A stretch of DNA of 64,000 nucleotides from Toxorhynchites rutilus septentrionalis (lineage: Eukaryota; Arthropoda; Insecta; Diptera; Culicidae): positions 33,982,939 to 34,046,938 of the forward strand of contig NC_073744.1 of the NCBI RefSeq assembly GCF_029784135.1, given 5' to 3'. Below the pieces are notes generated by a model that did not search any database, had not been told where the DNA came from, and saw nothing but the letters and a program-made list of their open reading frames with translations. Both the position numbers and the translations under genes were made by a program. This document shows, in pieces, positions 34,628 to 45,063 of the stretch (its first letter is position 1; each line of letters starts with the position of its first letter).

Positions 34628-35677
34628 TCTTCTTTCTCGATAATTATGGCCACAGAGATAACTTGGGATGATAGTGTTAGAAGCGAGGAAGTATTCGGAA
34701 ATCGTTTTAATGTCTTCAGAGATGACCGTAATATTCACAAATCCCATAAAAAATCGGGAGGCGGCGTCCTTATTGCTATTGATTCATTAATAAATTCAGA
34801 ACATATTCCAACAACAGAATTCGACGAGTTTGAGCAAGTGTGGGTCAAAGCACTTATTGCGGGAGAGATACATATATTTGCATCTGTTTACTTCCCCCCT
34901 GATCGTGCTCAACTTAGTTGTTATGAGAAATTCTTTGAAGTTGCTGAAAATATTTTATCTTCCTTTGCACCAGAATCAAAAATCCATATATACGGAGATT
35001 TCAATCAACGAAATGCGGACTTTATCACTGATTCTGAAAATGAATTTATCTTGCTTCCAGTTGTTGGTGATAATAAGACTCTGCAATTTATTTTTGATAC
35101 AATAGCCGGTCTTGGGTTGAATCAAATAAACAATGTTCAGAATCGACAGAAATGCTTCTTGGATTTCTTGTTGACAAATATGACCGAAGATTTTTGTGTG
35201 ACCGAATCATTAACTCCACTTTGGAAAAATGAAGCTTTCCACACAGCTATCGAATATTCTATATTTATAGATAACACTCAAAAACCATTTGATTATGAAT
35301 TTGAGGAAGTCTCTGATTACACTAAAGCAAATTACCAATCAATTAGGTGTAAGCTTAACTATATCAACTGGCAGGATTTATTTAGAAGTGTGGAAAACAT
35401 TGAAGTGGCAGTGACGACTTTTTACTCGATGATCAATGAAATTATAGAGCAGGAGATACCAAGAAGACGAAAAAGGAGAAATATGAACACAAAATATCCG
35501 ATTTGGTTTAATCAAAGCATAAAGAATCTAAAAAATAAAAAACAGAAGGCACATAAATTTTATAAGAAATACAAATCTGACGCTAATCTCCAAAAATATC
35601 TGAACATTTGCGAACAGCTCAACTCAACTGTTAAAAGCGCTTTTGAAGATTACAGCTTAAAACAGAGTCGGACATAA
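34628..35677 (+). pseudogene. LINE AP-endonuclease domain (N-terminus missing)
   Basis: The readable part begins at ATEITWDDSVRSEEVFGN, equivalent to the TETW segment of apurinic-like endonucleases, so the first 40 or so residues are lost. SGGGVLIAI and YGDFNQRNADF (metal-binding Asp/Asn) follow. The frame then runs on into the linker up to a stop at 35675-35677, just after a 1-nt frameshift near 35660. The endonuclease nicks target DNA to prime reverse transcription; this copy cannot. Confidence 0.85.
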
Positions 35678-37407
35678 AATCTAACCCGAAAAGTTTCTTT
35701 AATTACATAAAAACAAAATTAAAAAGCAATGGCTTTCCATCACGCATGCACCTTGACGATACCGTGGGGAATGACCCAGAAAAAAATTGCAACCTCTTTG
35801 CAACATTTTTTCAAGAAATTTATATTGTAACAGCTGTGGACCGAGATCGTGACTTCTTTGCATTTCTTCCAGAATTTCCATGTGATGTTGGAGTCAGAAA
35901 ACTTACTTACATTGAATTTTTTTACGCATTAAATAAGCTCGATGTCTCGAAAGGGCCAGGTCCTGATGGAATTCCACCGGTTTTTATAAAAAATTTGGCA
36001 TCTGAATTAACTCATCCACTTTTATGGCTTTTCAATACGTCATTGGAATCAGGAAGGTTCCCAAAAATATGGAAAAACTTCTTGTACCAATATTCAAATC
36101 CGGTAATAGATCCGATGTAAGAAGTTATCGTGGAGTAGCAATTATTTCTTGCATTCCAAAACTCTTTGAAGCCATAATAAACCAAAAACTTTTTCAACAA
36201 CTAAAGACACGAATTACGAATAAGCAACACGGTTTTTTCAAAGGACGATCAACAACAACAAATTTGCTGGAATTTGTCACATTCACTTTGAATGCAATGG
36301 ATAATGGTAATCAAGTTGAAGCTCTATACACTGACTTTAGTAAGGCTTTCGATCGTGTTGATATACCCTTACTCCTTCTTAAACTTCAAAAAATAGGGAT
36401 AGAAGTCAAGCTATTGAAATGGCTAGAATCATATTTGACTGACCGCACCCAAATGGTAAGATTTAATGGGGAAATTTCAAAACCAATATTTGTTACATAC
36501 GAAGTTCCTCAAGACACTTTTGTTCATTTTATTTGTTAATGACGTTTGCGTTTTTCTTAACAGTGTTAAGGCACTTATCTACGCAGATGATATGAAACTG
36601 TATATGGAAATAAAGAATGAAGAAGACTCTCAAACATTCAAAAATGAAGTTGACATAGTTTATAATGGGTGCACTAAGAGTTTATTACAGCTCAATGTTA
36701 GGAAATGCACTTTGATTACTTTTACAAGAAGAAGAACACCATTGAACAATGGTGTTATACTGGGTAATCAACCCATCAGTAGATGTCAACGAGTAAGAGA
36801 TTTAGGTGTGATCTTAGATTCGAAACTAACCTTCGTGGATCATTATAATACAATCATCCATAGAGCAAATAATATGTTGAGCTTCATTAAACGCTTTAGT
36901 TACCATTTCCACGATCCGTACACAATAAAAACATTGTATATTACATACGTCAGATCAATTCTCGAATACTGTAGTATTGTATGGTCCCCCTACATAACTT
37001 CACACGAAGACAGAATTGAATCTGTACAAAAACAATTTTTGTTATTTGCACTTCGTAAACTAGGCTGGTCTTCATATCATCTACCTCCATATGAAGCACG
37101 CTGTATGCTAATCAATATTAAAAGCCTAAAAGAACGTCGAAACTCTGCCATGATTCTATTTATTATTGATATCATATCACAACGAGTGGACTCAGAAGAA
37201 ATATTAGGAAACCTGAATTTTTACGCACCGATTAGGAACCTGAGAAACCCTTACATTTTTTACATAGATTATCGAAGAACGAATTATGCCAAATATAGTC
37301 CTATTAATCGTATGATGAGCCTCTGTAACGAACACAGTGAAACAATTGATGTAACCATGTCAAGATCAATGCTCAAAGACTATCTGAATAGCATAAGATA
37401 TCATTAA
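35660..37407 (+). pseudogene. LINE reverse transcriptase, frameshifted
   Basis: The reverse transcriptase continues in frame 1 (KGPGPDGIPPVFIKN at about 35950). It shifts near 36080 to LVPIFKSGNRSDVRSYRGVA and TDFSKAFDRVD (about 36330), and near 36515 to LLFILFVNDVC and LIYADDMKLY (about 36575), with the YADD catalytic pair. The GSxLGP box before LLFILFVND looks deleted. The thumb and C-terminal region (RSILEYCSIVWSPY, LPPYEARCMLIN) runs to the stop at 37405-37407. Three frameshifts make it non-functional. Confidence 0.88.
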
Positions 37408-37910
37408 ATTTCACTGTAATATTTGGGCAGCATATTCAGTCTACGCTGGTTTGACGAAATGAATAAATTAAAAAAAATTGATTCTGTAACTTGTTAAAAT
37501 CGTCTTTTAAATTAAACGAATAAATTATCCAGCCAGCTCTCTTTAGATTTTAAGTTTTAAGTAGTATTAAGAATGTATCGGTCTACAATTTAGATTGACG
37601 ACAATAAAATTAAAAAAACTGATGAAACACGGGAGAAATTTAAATATTTATGAACGGGTAAATTCTACGTGAGCACGCTAAGCAAACGTCAAACACAAAC
37701 GATGATGAGTAGTGTTGTCAGACTTTTGCCGATTATGTTATGATTCAAATGTAGCTCTCATATGAAATGATAGTGAAACCAAGGGATTACTCTAAAGAAG
37801 CAATTGTGATATTAATTTTATAGTTATATCATCTGTGCATTAAGCATTTCAAGATATCAGAACAAAGTGTCCGAAATATGATGCTGTCCGAAATATTATT
37901 CAGAACGGCA

Positions 37911-38240
37911 CAGAAAAACGGGTTTATATCAACAAAATTCACAAATTAGTCAGTGGTTCTGAACACGATACAAAAAAATCTAGCTCACCTAAAGTGACCA
38001 GATGGTCAGAGATCCAACGCGGGACACCAAAAAAAACATATACCATAGTGTTCACCGTTAGTTTAGCGTGTCTCATTTATTCGTGAAACTCTTAATACTT
38101 TCGACGCCCCATCACCCAGATATGACACTTTCCTCGTTCGAATTGAAGGAATTTTAGAAGGAATTTGACGGAATAGGCACCTAAATGTCCAGGATATGAA
38201 GAAAAATAATAAAATTATAACTATAATATTATACTGTTTA
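37911..38240. other. Spacer between MITE A and MITE B
   Basis: No feature recognised. Confidence 0.4.
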
Positions 38241-38886
38241 TACCGTTCTGAATCATATTTCGGACAACATCATATTTCGGACACTTTGTTCTAATATGTT
38301 GAATGGCTTGATGCACTGATGATATAACTATAAAATTAATATCACAATTACTTCTTTTGAGTATTCCCTTGGTTTCACTATCACTTCATTTAAGAAATAC
38401 ATTTGAATTATTACATAGCACAAAAAAATCCATCCAAAATCCAAAATCCACTCATTATCGTTTGTGTTTGACGTTTGCTTAGCGTGAACACCTAGAATTT
38501 ACCCCTTCACCAACATTTAAATTTCTGTCGTGTTTCATCAGTTCTCATCATCGTTATCAGGTTACTGTGATTGCTTGGTAAGTGTTTCGCAGTTGACTAT
38601 AAAATATAATCAAGTGTAATGTAATTTTCGTTCAAAAAATTACAAAATAAAGTGTCCGAAATTTGATTCAGTGTCCGAAGTTTGATTCTTATTCGCTTCA
38701 TTTGAAAGGCATTTTATTCGATGATTTTTTTATGTTTTCAATCAAATAGATACCAAAGTAGAAAGCTTAAAAGCATATTGAACTAATTTATTAAGACTAT
38801 CAACCAAATAATACCTGTGCATAGAGTTGAGACCTGTTCTCTGCATCATATGCCTTAAGCGTCCGAAATATTATTCAGAACGGTAC
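38241..38886 (-). mobile_element. TIR element (MITE B), uninterrupted copy
   Basis: A 646-bp unit with inverted ends TACCGTTCTGAATCATATTT and the complement of TACCGTTCTGAATAATATTT. It is in inverted orientation to MITE A and serves as its empty-site reference. Non-coding. Confidence 0.88.
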
Positions 38887-38904
38887 TATACTTTTTATTA
38901 ATTT

Positions 38905-39270
38905 ACTAGCTGTACCCTGCCGCGCTTTGCTGTGGCACATTGTGGTTGCATGGTTGAGTAGATGAGGGAGATCGATAGATTTTAAATCACTTCAAAACAC
39001 AATTTCAGTTCATGATTTTGTCAAACACGTGGAAAAAAGATGTTTCCTTCACATAGAACACATATTCATTACTGAATAGTCGATTTTCGGTTTCAATTTC
39101 AGAAACGCACTCTGGTCATATACAAAATCACTTTTCTTACAATTTTCCAATTTTTTATGCCGTTACAACACTCCTTGAAGTGGGTTGTAAGTTGTGTACA
39201 ACTTTGAGCTCAATCGGTGGTAAAAACGTGGTAAAAAGATGTTTCCTTCACATAGGACACATATTCATTA
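38905..39270 (+). repeat. Second copy of the TAGCTGTACCC repeat
   Basis: TAGCTGTACCCTGCCGCGCT and GAGGGAGATCGATAGATTTT match 249-300 and 1745-1770 on either side of the first mariner. An internal short duplication is present: AAAGATGTTTCCTTCACATA at about 39036 and 39236. Confidence 0.7.
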
Positions 39271-39994
39271 CTGAATAGTCGATTCATTTAATTTAATTCA
39301 TTTAATAATTTATTCGCAAGTTGGGCCCTGCAAGAAACTCAAAAACGTCGCGTTGGGCGACGAACATGTTAACTTGTGCCCTTGCAATTAAACCTGATCT
39401 GTATTGTTTTTTTCTATGTATCGACAATTAGTTGTGATTTTTCGGTGGTTTAGATTTTGTTCACGCCTGAAAAACATTCGCTCAGTCAGATCATTTATGC
39501 CTGGCAAACACGATTCTACCATTTTCTTCAAATTACCGAATGGAATGCTCGAAAATTCCAATTCATATTTCATCGATTTTAGAGTCGCCGCATACTACAT
39601 ACTTTCTGTCAACCAACAGTTTGGTCTGGTCAGTCTTCTGGTGTAAAAACCGACCCAACTGAATCGGTGTAATGTGCGCACATGCATTCCTCTCCGTACT
39701 GATTAAGAAGACGACCAAACTATCGGCCGACAAATCAGTCTGCAGTCTGCGGGGGCTCTTAGTGTTAATGTGTGCATTTAAAAATGAACTAATTTCAGAT
39801 GACAATAGAAAAAAAACTACAAAAGATAATTTAATAGAACAAATTTCCCCTAAATCTTACATAGCCTACAACAAAAATGATTCAAGACTGTTGATTCGCA
39901 GCAGCAGCACTGTCAGGCAACTTTTCATACTGCCAGCTCCACCCCACAGCGAAGGAGTTGGATATCCTGAGGGACTTCGTTTCCGCCAGATATA
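39271..39994. other. Unassigned spacer
   Basis: ORFs of 60-107 codons on both strands lack any family signature. Nothing else seen up to the DD37E element. Confidence 0.4.
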
Positions 39995-40123
39995 AAGGGT
40001 GTGTCACATCAAATTGCATCACGGAAAAAACGCTGTAGAAATTCGCCCAGTAGACCGATCCTTTTGAAAATTTTAGGCAGTAAAATAAAAATTATTGAAC
40101 AACTTTTGGCATTTTCTTTTTAT

Positions 40124-40579
40124 TCATACTTCGAGCCGAAGCCCATATGATCGCACCTTCCTCTTTACCCCGTCCATAAGGTTCTGTACAACGTCAGGTT
40201 GTAGTTTTTTTTTAACAGAAATCCATTTTCTCTTGAAGTCCGCCTCCGATTTGACAACTTTTGGGAGGGCCTGCTTCATAATCGCCCAATATTGCTCTAT
40301 TGGGCGAAGCTCCGGCGCGTTGGGCGGGTTCATTTCCTTTGGCACGAAGGTAACCCCGTTGGCTTCGTACCACTCCAACACGTCCTTTGAATAGTGGCAC
40401 GAAGCGAGATCCGGCCAGAAGATGGTCGGGCCCTCGTGCTGCTTCAATAGTGGTAGTAAGCGCTTCTGTAGGCACTCCTTAAGGTAAACCTGCCCGTTTA
40501 CCGTGCCGGTCATCACGAAGGAGGCGCTCCGCTTTCCGCAAGAGCAGATCGCTTGCCACACCATGTACTTTTTGACAAA
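40124..40579 (-). pseudogene. DD37E transposase, C-terminal half
   Basis: It carries VWQAICSCGKRS, then FWPDLASCHYSKDVLEWYEA with the second catalytic Asp, and PNAPELRPIEQYWAIMK with the Glu. Exactly 37 residues separate that Asp from the Glu of PIE, which defines the DD37E family. The reading frame is continuous with the N-terminal half at 48007-48558 once the insertion and one copy of the CTTG duplication are ignored (184 plus 152 codons including the stop). The stop is at 40124-40126. Gypsy insertion is the only disabling lesion visible. Confidence 0.92.
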
Positions 40580-40583
40580 CTTG

Positions 40584-41090
40584 TGTCGCAGGTCGCAGGA
40601 TCGCCATGTGGACACCCAGTAGTTTCTTTCGGTTATATGAAAAGACTTTCACGTACGCGTTCATACTGAGTCCGCCCAACTGGGTCAGACTCCCTTTTAT
40701 TCAATTCGTTTATTTCTTACAACTAGCTACAACCTAAATTCTATTATTATGCGTGGTCAGGCGAATTGTAGTAAAACACATAACACATGTGTCCGAAAAG
40801 ATGTCAACCGGAATCGAAAGCATAAATAGGAAACGTTTGCGCATTTGCGCAAGCATGTGTTTGTCATTAAATTCACGCTAGCGAAGCTAGCGAAGAAGTG
40901 CAAAAGTAAACAAAGGAAGTTAATGGTCAGCGCGTCATATTATGCAATAAATAACCATCGGAACCTTGGCCTGAATTTACGACATGGTTCGCATGTTTAT
41001 TTTGGTTGCACAGCGTGACGCACTTGCTAGAATTTTGTTGCCATAAGGGCATGTGTATCGGGTTGTAGGTGGTCCAGTGATCCTGTTACA
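40584..41090 (-). repeat. Gypsy 3' LTR
   Basis: 507 bp, terminal TG...CA in both orientations (TGTCGCAGG...CTGTTACA on plus). It is the downstream LTR because Gag-Pol reads on the minus strand. Confidence 0.97.
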
Positions 41091-41108
41091 CCTTCCCTCT
41101 TTTTGAGA
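41091..41108 (-). other. Polypurine tract
   Basis: On the minus strand CAAAAAGAGGGAAGG lies directly next to the LTR. It is the expected primer site for plus-strand DNA synthesis. Confidence 0.85.
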
Positions 41109-41397
41109 ATGATGTAATCTAATGGAATCATTCGTGTTCAGTAAATTTCGCCTAGAATTCGTCTGACCTTACAATTATTCTGGTTTTTGTATGTATAAAC
41201 ATGTTTGTTTAATATTTGGAATATGTACATTTTTTTTTGTATTCGAGTTAATTAACTAACTAATTACTAACTTGGTAAACTGTTGTAGTATACAATACAA
41301 CATAGGTATTTGAATAGGTAATATTATAAACTCGTGATCGTCTGGGAATTTAATTTAGTTATGCATTCCCTTCCCCCTAATGGAGATGGGTTGCTCA
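41109..41397 (-). other. Gypsy 3' non-coding region
   Basis: About 290 bp between the integrase stop and the polypurine tract, with no env ORF. A second purine-rich stretch (TTAGGGGGAAGGGAATGC on minus) lies at about 41365-41382. Confidence 0.7.
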
Positions 41398-42732
41398 TTA
41401 GTTGCATTTTATTATGCGATTTTTATGTATAGTCTGTTTGTTTTTAGTTTTAATGTCTACAATTGTGACATTGGGATGCTCAATTGATATTATTTGGAAT
41501 GGTCCAAGGTATATTTTATCTAGTTTTCTTCGGTTCTCATTCGTTAACAGGACTGAATCTCCTATTTTTATTTGTATTGGTTTGGCAAGTTCACTTTGTT
41601 TATCTGTACGCTTCTTTTTTATTTTATCAATTAACTCTTTAGTAGTCTTTGCTGTAACTTTTAGTTTGAACTGTAGCTCTTTGTGGTAGTCTTCGAGATT
41701 GTATATTGGTTCTATATGTGTAGGATTTTGGATATTGAAGGGTAGTATGGCGTTTCTGCCAAAAACGAGTTCGAAAGGTGTGTAGGAAAAGTCTGTGTGA
41801 GGAGTCGTGTTGTAACAGAATGTGTAGTAAGGCAGCCAGTCATCCCAATCACTTTGTGTAGGGTTGACAAATTGTCTTACGTATTCATTCAGACAACGGT
41901 GATTCCTTTCTAGTCCTCCTATGGATTGGGGGTGATAGGGTGTCGAAAAATTTTGTTTTATCTGTAATAGTCTAGATATGTTCTCGAATAATTCATTCTT
42001 GTATTCGGTTCCTTGATCTGTTTGGATAACAGAAGGAGTGCCGTAAACAAGGATGCAGTTTTCGACGAAAGCTCTTGCTATTGTAGATGCTTGTTTGTCG
42101 GAGGTTGGTTTTATTATTACATATTTGGAAAGGTTACATTGGATAGTTAGGGCGTATCTGTTTCCGGAATTTGATTTATTGAAGGGGCCAATCGTGTCCA
42201 TGGATATATGGTCGAAGGGTTTTTGAGGGGTTTTGGTTTGTATATAATTTTCGTTAGATGTCGTTAAGTATTTGTTCTGTTTGCACTGTATGCAATTTCT
42301 GACGTAATCATAAATTTCTTGTTTCATTTTTGTCCACGAATAGAGTCTACTGAGTTTTTTGTATAGTCGGCTGGCACCAACGTGTCCGCCTATTGGTGTG
42401 TTGTGAAAATTTTTTAGGATACTTAGTTTTTCTTCACTGCTTTCTATCACACGCTTGGGTGTGTAGAGCACTATTTGCAAGTCTTTTAGTGAGTCGTTAC
42501 AAGTCTTCTTGAAGAGTTGAACGCTGCATAATTGGAATATTGCGCTCGATAACGCTAGAGCTATCACGCTTATTCTCAGTTTCTTGGTCATATTTTCAAT
42601 TTTTTGTAATAAGTTTCCTAGGGATTTTTCGTCATTGCTTGCAATTTCAGTGTATGTCGACATTTTTTCTCTATATCCTGTTTTGTTTGTTATTGCGCAT
42701 TTTATTATTTCAGTTTCATTTTCACAAGTGAT
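41398..42732 (-). CDS. Gypsy integrase (Pol continues in frame after a TAA)
   Basis: Integrase joins the cDNA ends to host DNA. The frame is the same as the upstream Pol ORF and is open from the TAA at 42733-42735; the first internal Met is at 42663. Counting from that Met, the zinc-binding HHCC is His87, His94, Cys124 and Cys127. The catalytic D,D-35-E triad is Asp156 (SMDTIGPF), Asp216 (IQTDQGTEY) and Glu252 (GLERNH). A C-terminal DNA-binding segment with IGDSVLLTNE and YLGPFQI follows. The stop is at 41398-41400. All key residues are present, so the only visible defect is the stop before it. Confidence 0.92.
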   Translation of the reverse strand: MTCENETEIIKCAITNKTGYREKMSTYTEIASNDEKSLGNLLQKIENMTKKLRISVIALALSSAIFQLCSVQLFKKTCNDSLKDLQIVLYTPKRVIESSEEKLSILKNFHNTPIGGHVGASRLYKKLSRLYSWTKMKQEIYDYVRNCIQCKQNKYLTTSNENYIQTKTPQKPFDHISMDTIGPFNKSNSGNRYALTIQCNLSKYVIIKPTSDKQASTIARAFVENCILVYGTPSVIQTDQGTEYKNELFENISRLLQIKQNFSTPYHPQSIGGLERNHRCLNEYVRQFVNPTQSDWDDWLPYYTFCYNTTPHTDFSYTPFELVFGRNAILPFNIQNPTHIEPIYNLEDYHKELQFKLKVTAKTTKELIDKIKKKRTDKQSELAKPIQIKIGDSVLLTNENRRKLDKIYLGPFQIISIEHPNVTIVDIKTKNKQTIHKNRIIKCN

Positions 42733-45063
42733 TTAATTACTTTCAAATGCGCGTCCGCATTGAAGTTTGGGTAGACTCTCCCATTCTCTAGGTTCGACTG
42801 CCTCGTACACTTTAAGTTGATCAGACTCGGTGTTGTCGAGTGCAGTGAAATTCGCTTTTTCGGGGTTATTTTCAATTCTTTGTGTTTTCCTAGTCATGGC
42901 TCTAGTTTGCATGGCCATCACTGTTTTCAGTGTTTCAGAGTCAATTTTTATTCTTGATAGGGCATCAGCCGTTACATTTAGTTTTCCTTGTAAGTATTCT
43001 ACGTCGAAATTAAATTCCTCTAGATCCAGCCTCATTCTAGTGAGTTTTGATGAGGGGTCTTTCATAGAAAATAGGTAAACTAAAGGTCTATGATCTGTCT
43101 TCACAGTGAATTTTCTACCATAAAGATAGGGTCTAAAATACGTTATTGCCCAGTGAATTGCAGTCAATTCCTGTTCAATCGTTGATTTATTTGCCTCACC
43201 TTTCGTGAAGGCTTTGCTCGCATAGGCTATTGGAAGTTCTATTCCGTCTTGTTCTTGGGTTAATACTGCGCCACATGCCACTTGCGAGGCGTCAGTTATT
43301 AGTTTGAATTCTCGTGTAAAATCAGGAAATTGAAGTAACGTTGGTGAAATGAGTTCATTCTTTAATTTATTAAATGCTATTTGACATTCGGGGGTCCAGT
43401 CAAATTTTACGTTTTTTCTTAGCAGTTTGTTCAATGGGTGTGCTATTTCTGCGAAATTCGGTATAAACCTTCGATAATAATTACAGAAGGCTACAAAACG
43501 CCTGACTTCATCGGGAGTCGAAGGTGTGGGGTAATTTAATATTGCTGAAAATTTTGTTTGGTCGGGCTGTATGCCGACAGCTGAAATATTGTGTCCTAGG
43601 TATGTCACGTCGGGTCTAAAAAATAAGCACTTTTGGGGATTTAATTTTAGGTTATACTTTTGTAGTTGTTGAAATACATTTTCTAAATTGTTGAGGTGAT
43701 GAGTTACGGAACATCCAACAACGATTATGTCGTCAATATAAAGAAATGCACATTGGGGAGGTAGTCCGCTGAGAGCTATGGACATCATTCTCTGGAAACT
43801 GTTTGGGGATATATTAAGGCCGAAAGGTAACCTAGTGAATTCGTAGTGGCCGTTAGACGTTGAAAATGCTGTGTATTTTTTTGATTTGTCGTCAAGTTCT
43901 ATTTGGTGAAAACCTGACATTAAATCTAATGTGGAAAAGTATTTTGCTCTACCTAAATTATCAAGGATTTCGTCTATTCTTGGAAGTGGAAATTTATCTG
44001 GTGTAATTTTTTTGTTTAGTTGGCGGAAATCAACCACCAATCGCCATTTCTTATCTTGGTTGTTAGATTTTTTGGGAACCAGTAATATTGGTGAGTTATA
44101 TGGTGAGATGGAATGTTGAATTATTTTATTATCGAGCATGTGATTAATTTGTTTATTTATTTCTGTTGTTTGGGCTTCAGGTGTTCTGTAATTTTTTATA
44201 TATACTGGAGTTTTGTCTTCTAAACATATTTTTTGCTTGTAGAAATTGTTTGTTGTTAATGTATCTTTTTCCAAAGCGAAAATGTCGTTATAAGTTGTAC
44301 AAAGTTTGATAAGTTTAGTTTTCGCATTGTCTGGTGTGTTTTCCAGTTTTAATTCTTTGAGTAGTTGGGTAATTCTATTCGGAGAATCCTGATTTATTGT
44401 TGTGTTAAGTTGATTAATGGAGTATTCGCTTAAAGGTATTGCTAGTGGTTTGAAATCTGTTGGTATTGTTGTTTCACTTGTATTAGTGTTTATGAGATTA
44501 ATATATGATGAATTTTTAGAGATTATTGAGTTTGCGCAGAATAGGCCTGGTTTAATTTCTTGTGCTATTATGACGGTATCCTCTTCTATGTTCGGTAAGA
44601 AAAATTGTTTTATTAACTGACATCTTGGTGGGATAACGTAATTATTATCCCAGTTATCTTGAATTGGTATCTCTATCTGCGTATTATCATAAAAGAATGT
44701 CATTAGCCATGTTTTCAGACATAGGTTACATTCAAATTTGGTTAGAAAGTCTCTACCTAAGATGCCATCAGCTTTTATTGGAAATTTATTGCTGACGATT
44801 TGGAATTGATGTGGAATTTCTATGTCATTGAATATAATGTTTGTGCATGTGCTTGCAATTGTTTCTATTTTTCCTTCTGTAACTCCGTTAATAATGCATT
44901 TATTGTTGGTGTCTATTATTTGCTTTCCGTTAATTGGGTCTTCTTTGATTATAGAGATGTCCGCACCTGTGTCGATTATTAATGTGCATGGTCTTTTAGT
45001 CATTTGCATTTTTAGGGTGACGAACATTGAACAAGTTACGTCACATTTGTAAATGTTTAACAT
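42733..45063 (-). CDS. Gypsy Pol: protease, reverse transcriptase, RNase H
   Basis: A 776-codon ORF starting at its own ATG (45061-45063). The protease has IIDTGADIS with catalytic Asp31. The reverse transcriptase has KWRLVVDFRQLN (339-350), YFSTLDLMSGFHQ, RLPFGLNISP and FLYIDDIIVVG with the catalytic YIDD at 442-445. RNase H has TDAS (Asp591), IEQEL (Glu632), TDHRPL (Asp657) and NVTADALSRI (Asp700). It overlaps the end of gag by 7 nt (ATGTTAA), lying in the -1 frame relative to gag. It ends at TAA 42733-42735, immediately followed by integrase in the same frame. Confidence 0.95.
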   Translation of the reverse strand: MLNIYKCDVTCSMFVTLKMQMTKRPCTLIIDTGADISIIKEDPINGKQIIDTNNKCIINGVTEGKIETIASTCTNIIFNDIEIPHQFQIVSNKFPIKADGILGRDFLTKFECNLCLKTWLMTFFYDNTQIEIPIQDNWDNNYVIPPRCQLIKQFFLPNIEEDTVIIAQEIKPGLFCANSIISKNSSYINLINTNTSETTIPTDFKPLAIPLSEYSINQLNTTINQDSPNRITQLLKELKLENTPDNAKTKLIKLCTTYNDIFALEKDTLTTNNFYKQKICLEDKTPVYIKNYRTPEAQTTEINKQINHMLDNKIIQHSISPYNSPILLVPKKSNNQDKKWRLVVDFRQLNKKITPDKFPLPRIDEILDNLGRAKYFSTLDLMSGFHQIELDDKSKKYTAFSTSNGHYEFTRLPFGLNISPNSFQRMMSIALSGLPPQCAFLYIDDIIVVGCSVTHHLNNLENVFQQLQKYNLKLNPQKCLFFRPDVTYLGHNISAVGIQPDQTKFSAILNYPTPSTPDEVRRFVAFCNYYRRFIPNFAEIAHPLNKLLRKNVKFDWTPECQIAFNKLKNELISPTLLQFPDFTREFKLITDASQVACGAVLTQEQDGIELPIAYASKAFTKGEANKSTIEQELTAIHWAITYFRPYLYGRKFTVKTDHRPLVYLFSMKDPSSKLTRMRLDLEEFNFDVEYLQGKLNVTADALSRIKIDSETLKTVMAMQTRAMTRKTQRIENNPEKANFTALDNTESDQLKVYEAVEPREWESLPKLQCGRAFESN

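Larger units (their letters stand above)
34607..37617 (+). mobile_element. 5'-truncated LINE inserted in MITE A
   Basis: The boundaries come from the empty site: MITE B reads GATGAGAACTGATGAAAC, while here the same string is broken after GATGAGAA and resumes at AACTGATGAAAC. The insert of about 3.0 kb encodes endonuclease and reverse transcriptase and ends GACAATAAAATTAAAAAAA, as expected for target-primed insertion with 5' truncation. ORF1 and the start of the endonuclease are missing. The domains look like a jockey/CR1-type LINE; the clade is not settled. Confidence 0.88.
34233..37910 (+). mobile_element. TIR element (MITE A), split by a LINE
   Basis: The left part (34233-34606) starts TACGGTTCTGAATCATATTT. 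The right part (37618-37910) ends ATATTATTCAGAACGGC. Together they make about 667 bp and match the complement of the uninterrupted copy at 38241-38886. The internal gap is exactly the LINE. The element is non-coding, with a Tc1/mariner-like TA-containing end. Confidence 0.85.

Noticed and set aside
41091..41397. env gene downstream of integrase
   Set aside because: Only about 300 bp without an ORF lie between integrase and the 3' LTR.
42733..42735. Programmed stop-codon readthrough as established fact
   Set aside because: The context AAT TAA ATC lacks known readthrough signals such as TAG-CARYYA; kept only as a question.
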